Below, piece after piece: positions 63,971 to 64,000 of a stretch of 64,000 nucleotides of DNA. The DNA is taken from positions 1 to 64,000 of the forward strand of contig CAIYUN010000050.1 in assembly GCA_903929355.1 (NCBI GenBank). The letters run 5' to 3'. The notes under the pieces are model-generated. The model was given only the letters and a program-made list of their open reading frames with translations, was not told the origin of the DNA and made no database searches. Origin of the DNA: an uncultured Opitutaceae bacterium (lineage in GTDB: Bacteria > Verrucomicrobiota > Verrucomicrobiia > Opitutales > Opitutaceae). The position numbers and the translations under genes are program-made. Position 1 is the first letter of the stretch; every line of letters starts with the position of its first letter.

Positions 63971-64000
63971 CCTGGCAACAACCTACTCTCGCGGGACCTA
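63971..64000 (-). rRNA. rrf: 5S ribosomal RNA, 3' end (cut by window edge)
   Basis: The minus strand reads GCGAGAGTAGGTTGTTGCCAGG, shortened here to its key part GAGAGTAGG...TGCCAGG, the conserved 3' end of bacterial 5S rRNA. Only about 30 bases are in the window. The rest of the rRNA operon lies beyond the right edge. Confidence 0.9.

Overview
The window looks like a chromosome segment of a GC-rich verrucomicrobial bacterium, most likely Opitutaceae-like. The taxonomic reading rests on the gene set: a secreted DUF1552 + DUF1592 pair of the planctomycete/verrucomicrobial type, a pseudopilin cassette followed by a very long PilX-like protein, a GreA with a long extra N-terminal region as in the PVC group, and families of GC-rich palindromes and short-period repeats between genes. 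No prophage, CRISPR array or complete insertion sequence is visible. The right edge cuts into a 5S rRNA gene, so an rRNA operon lies just beyond it.

1-11.7 kb: a partial menF and metG on the minus strand; a histidine kinase/LuxR regulator pair; a three-gene pseudopilin cassette; rdgB, ribD, a metallo-hydrolase; and a small lipoprotein gene with a frame break.

11.8-24 kb: a stress and redox region. It holds a small unknown protein, a TraR/DksA-like protein, an HPF-like ribosome hibernation factor, a nitroreductase and a universal stress protein. Next is a four-gene signalling operon whose genes overlap by 1-4 bases. Divergent from it, across a TAGGGA-AAA-TCCCTA palindrome, lies a PocR/AraC-type regulator. 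This is followed by an outer-membrane cytochrome-porin fusion that resembles Cyc2, two blue-copper proteins, an NTF2-like secreted protein, a DUF2934 protein and a fatty acid desaturase. The cytochrome-porin and cupredoxins together look like an electron conduit across the cell envelope, and they are the most attractive candidate system here.

24-45.6 kb: mainly housekeeping. leuB, a receiver-domain protein, a large hybrid kinase with a frame break, an aldo/keto reductase, pilT, dapA-dapB, ruvA, an alpha-oxoamine synthase, a MATE transporter with a frame break, a hydrolase, mutS, two unknown membrane-associated proteins and greA. From about 30 kb on, most gaps carry degenerate tandem arrays of period 7, 8 or 9 bp, and one array lies inside mutS.

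45.8-60.3 kb: a polysaccharide and accessory region. GH78 alpha-L-rhamnosidase; a tyrosine recombinase remnant fused in frame to the tail of a GH127-like enzyme; DUF1552/DUF1592; an arsenic operon in which arsR and arsC are followed by an aquaglyceroporin; then a GH43 enzyme, an esterase and a beta-propeller lipoprotein.

60.3-64 kb: pilB, a small protein of unknown function, obgE, palindromes, and the terminator and 3' end of a 5S rRNA gene.

Four genes (10976, 21365, 26080, 35715) each need a single-base correction to read through. Three of the four corrections fall in homopolymers of 6-7 bases. Sequencing error is the simplest explanation, but slippage or real decay cannot be excluded.
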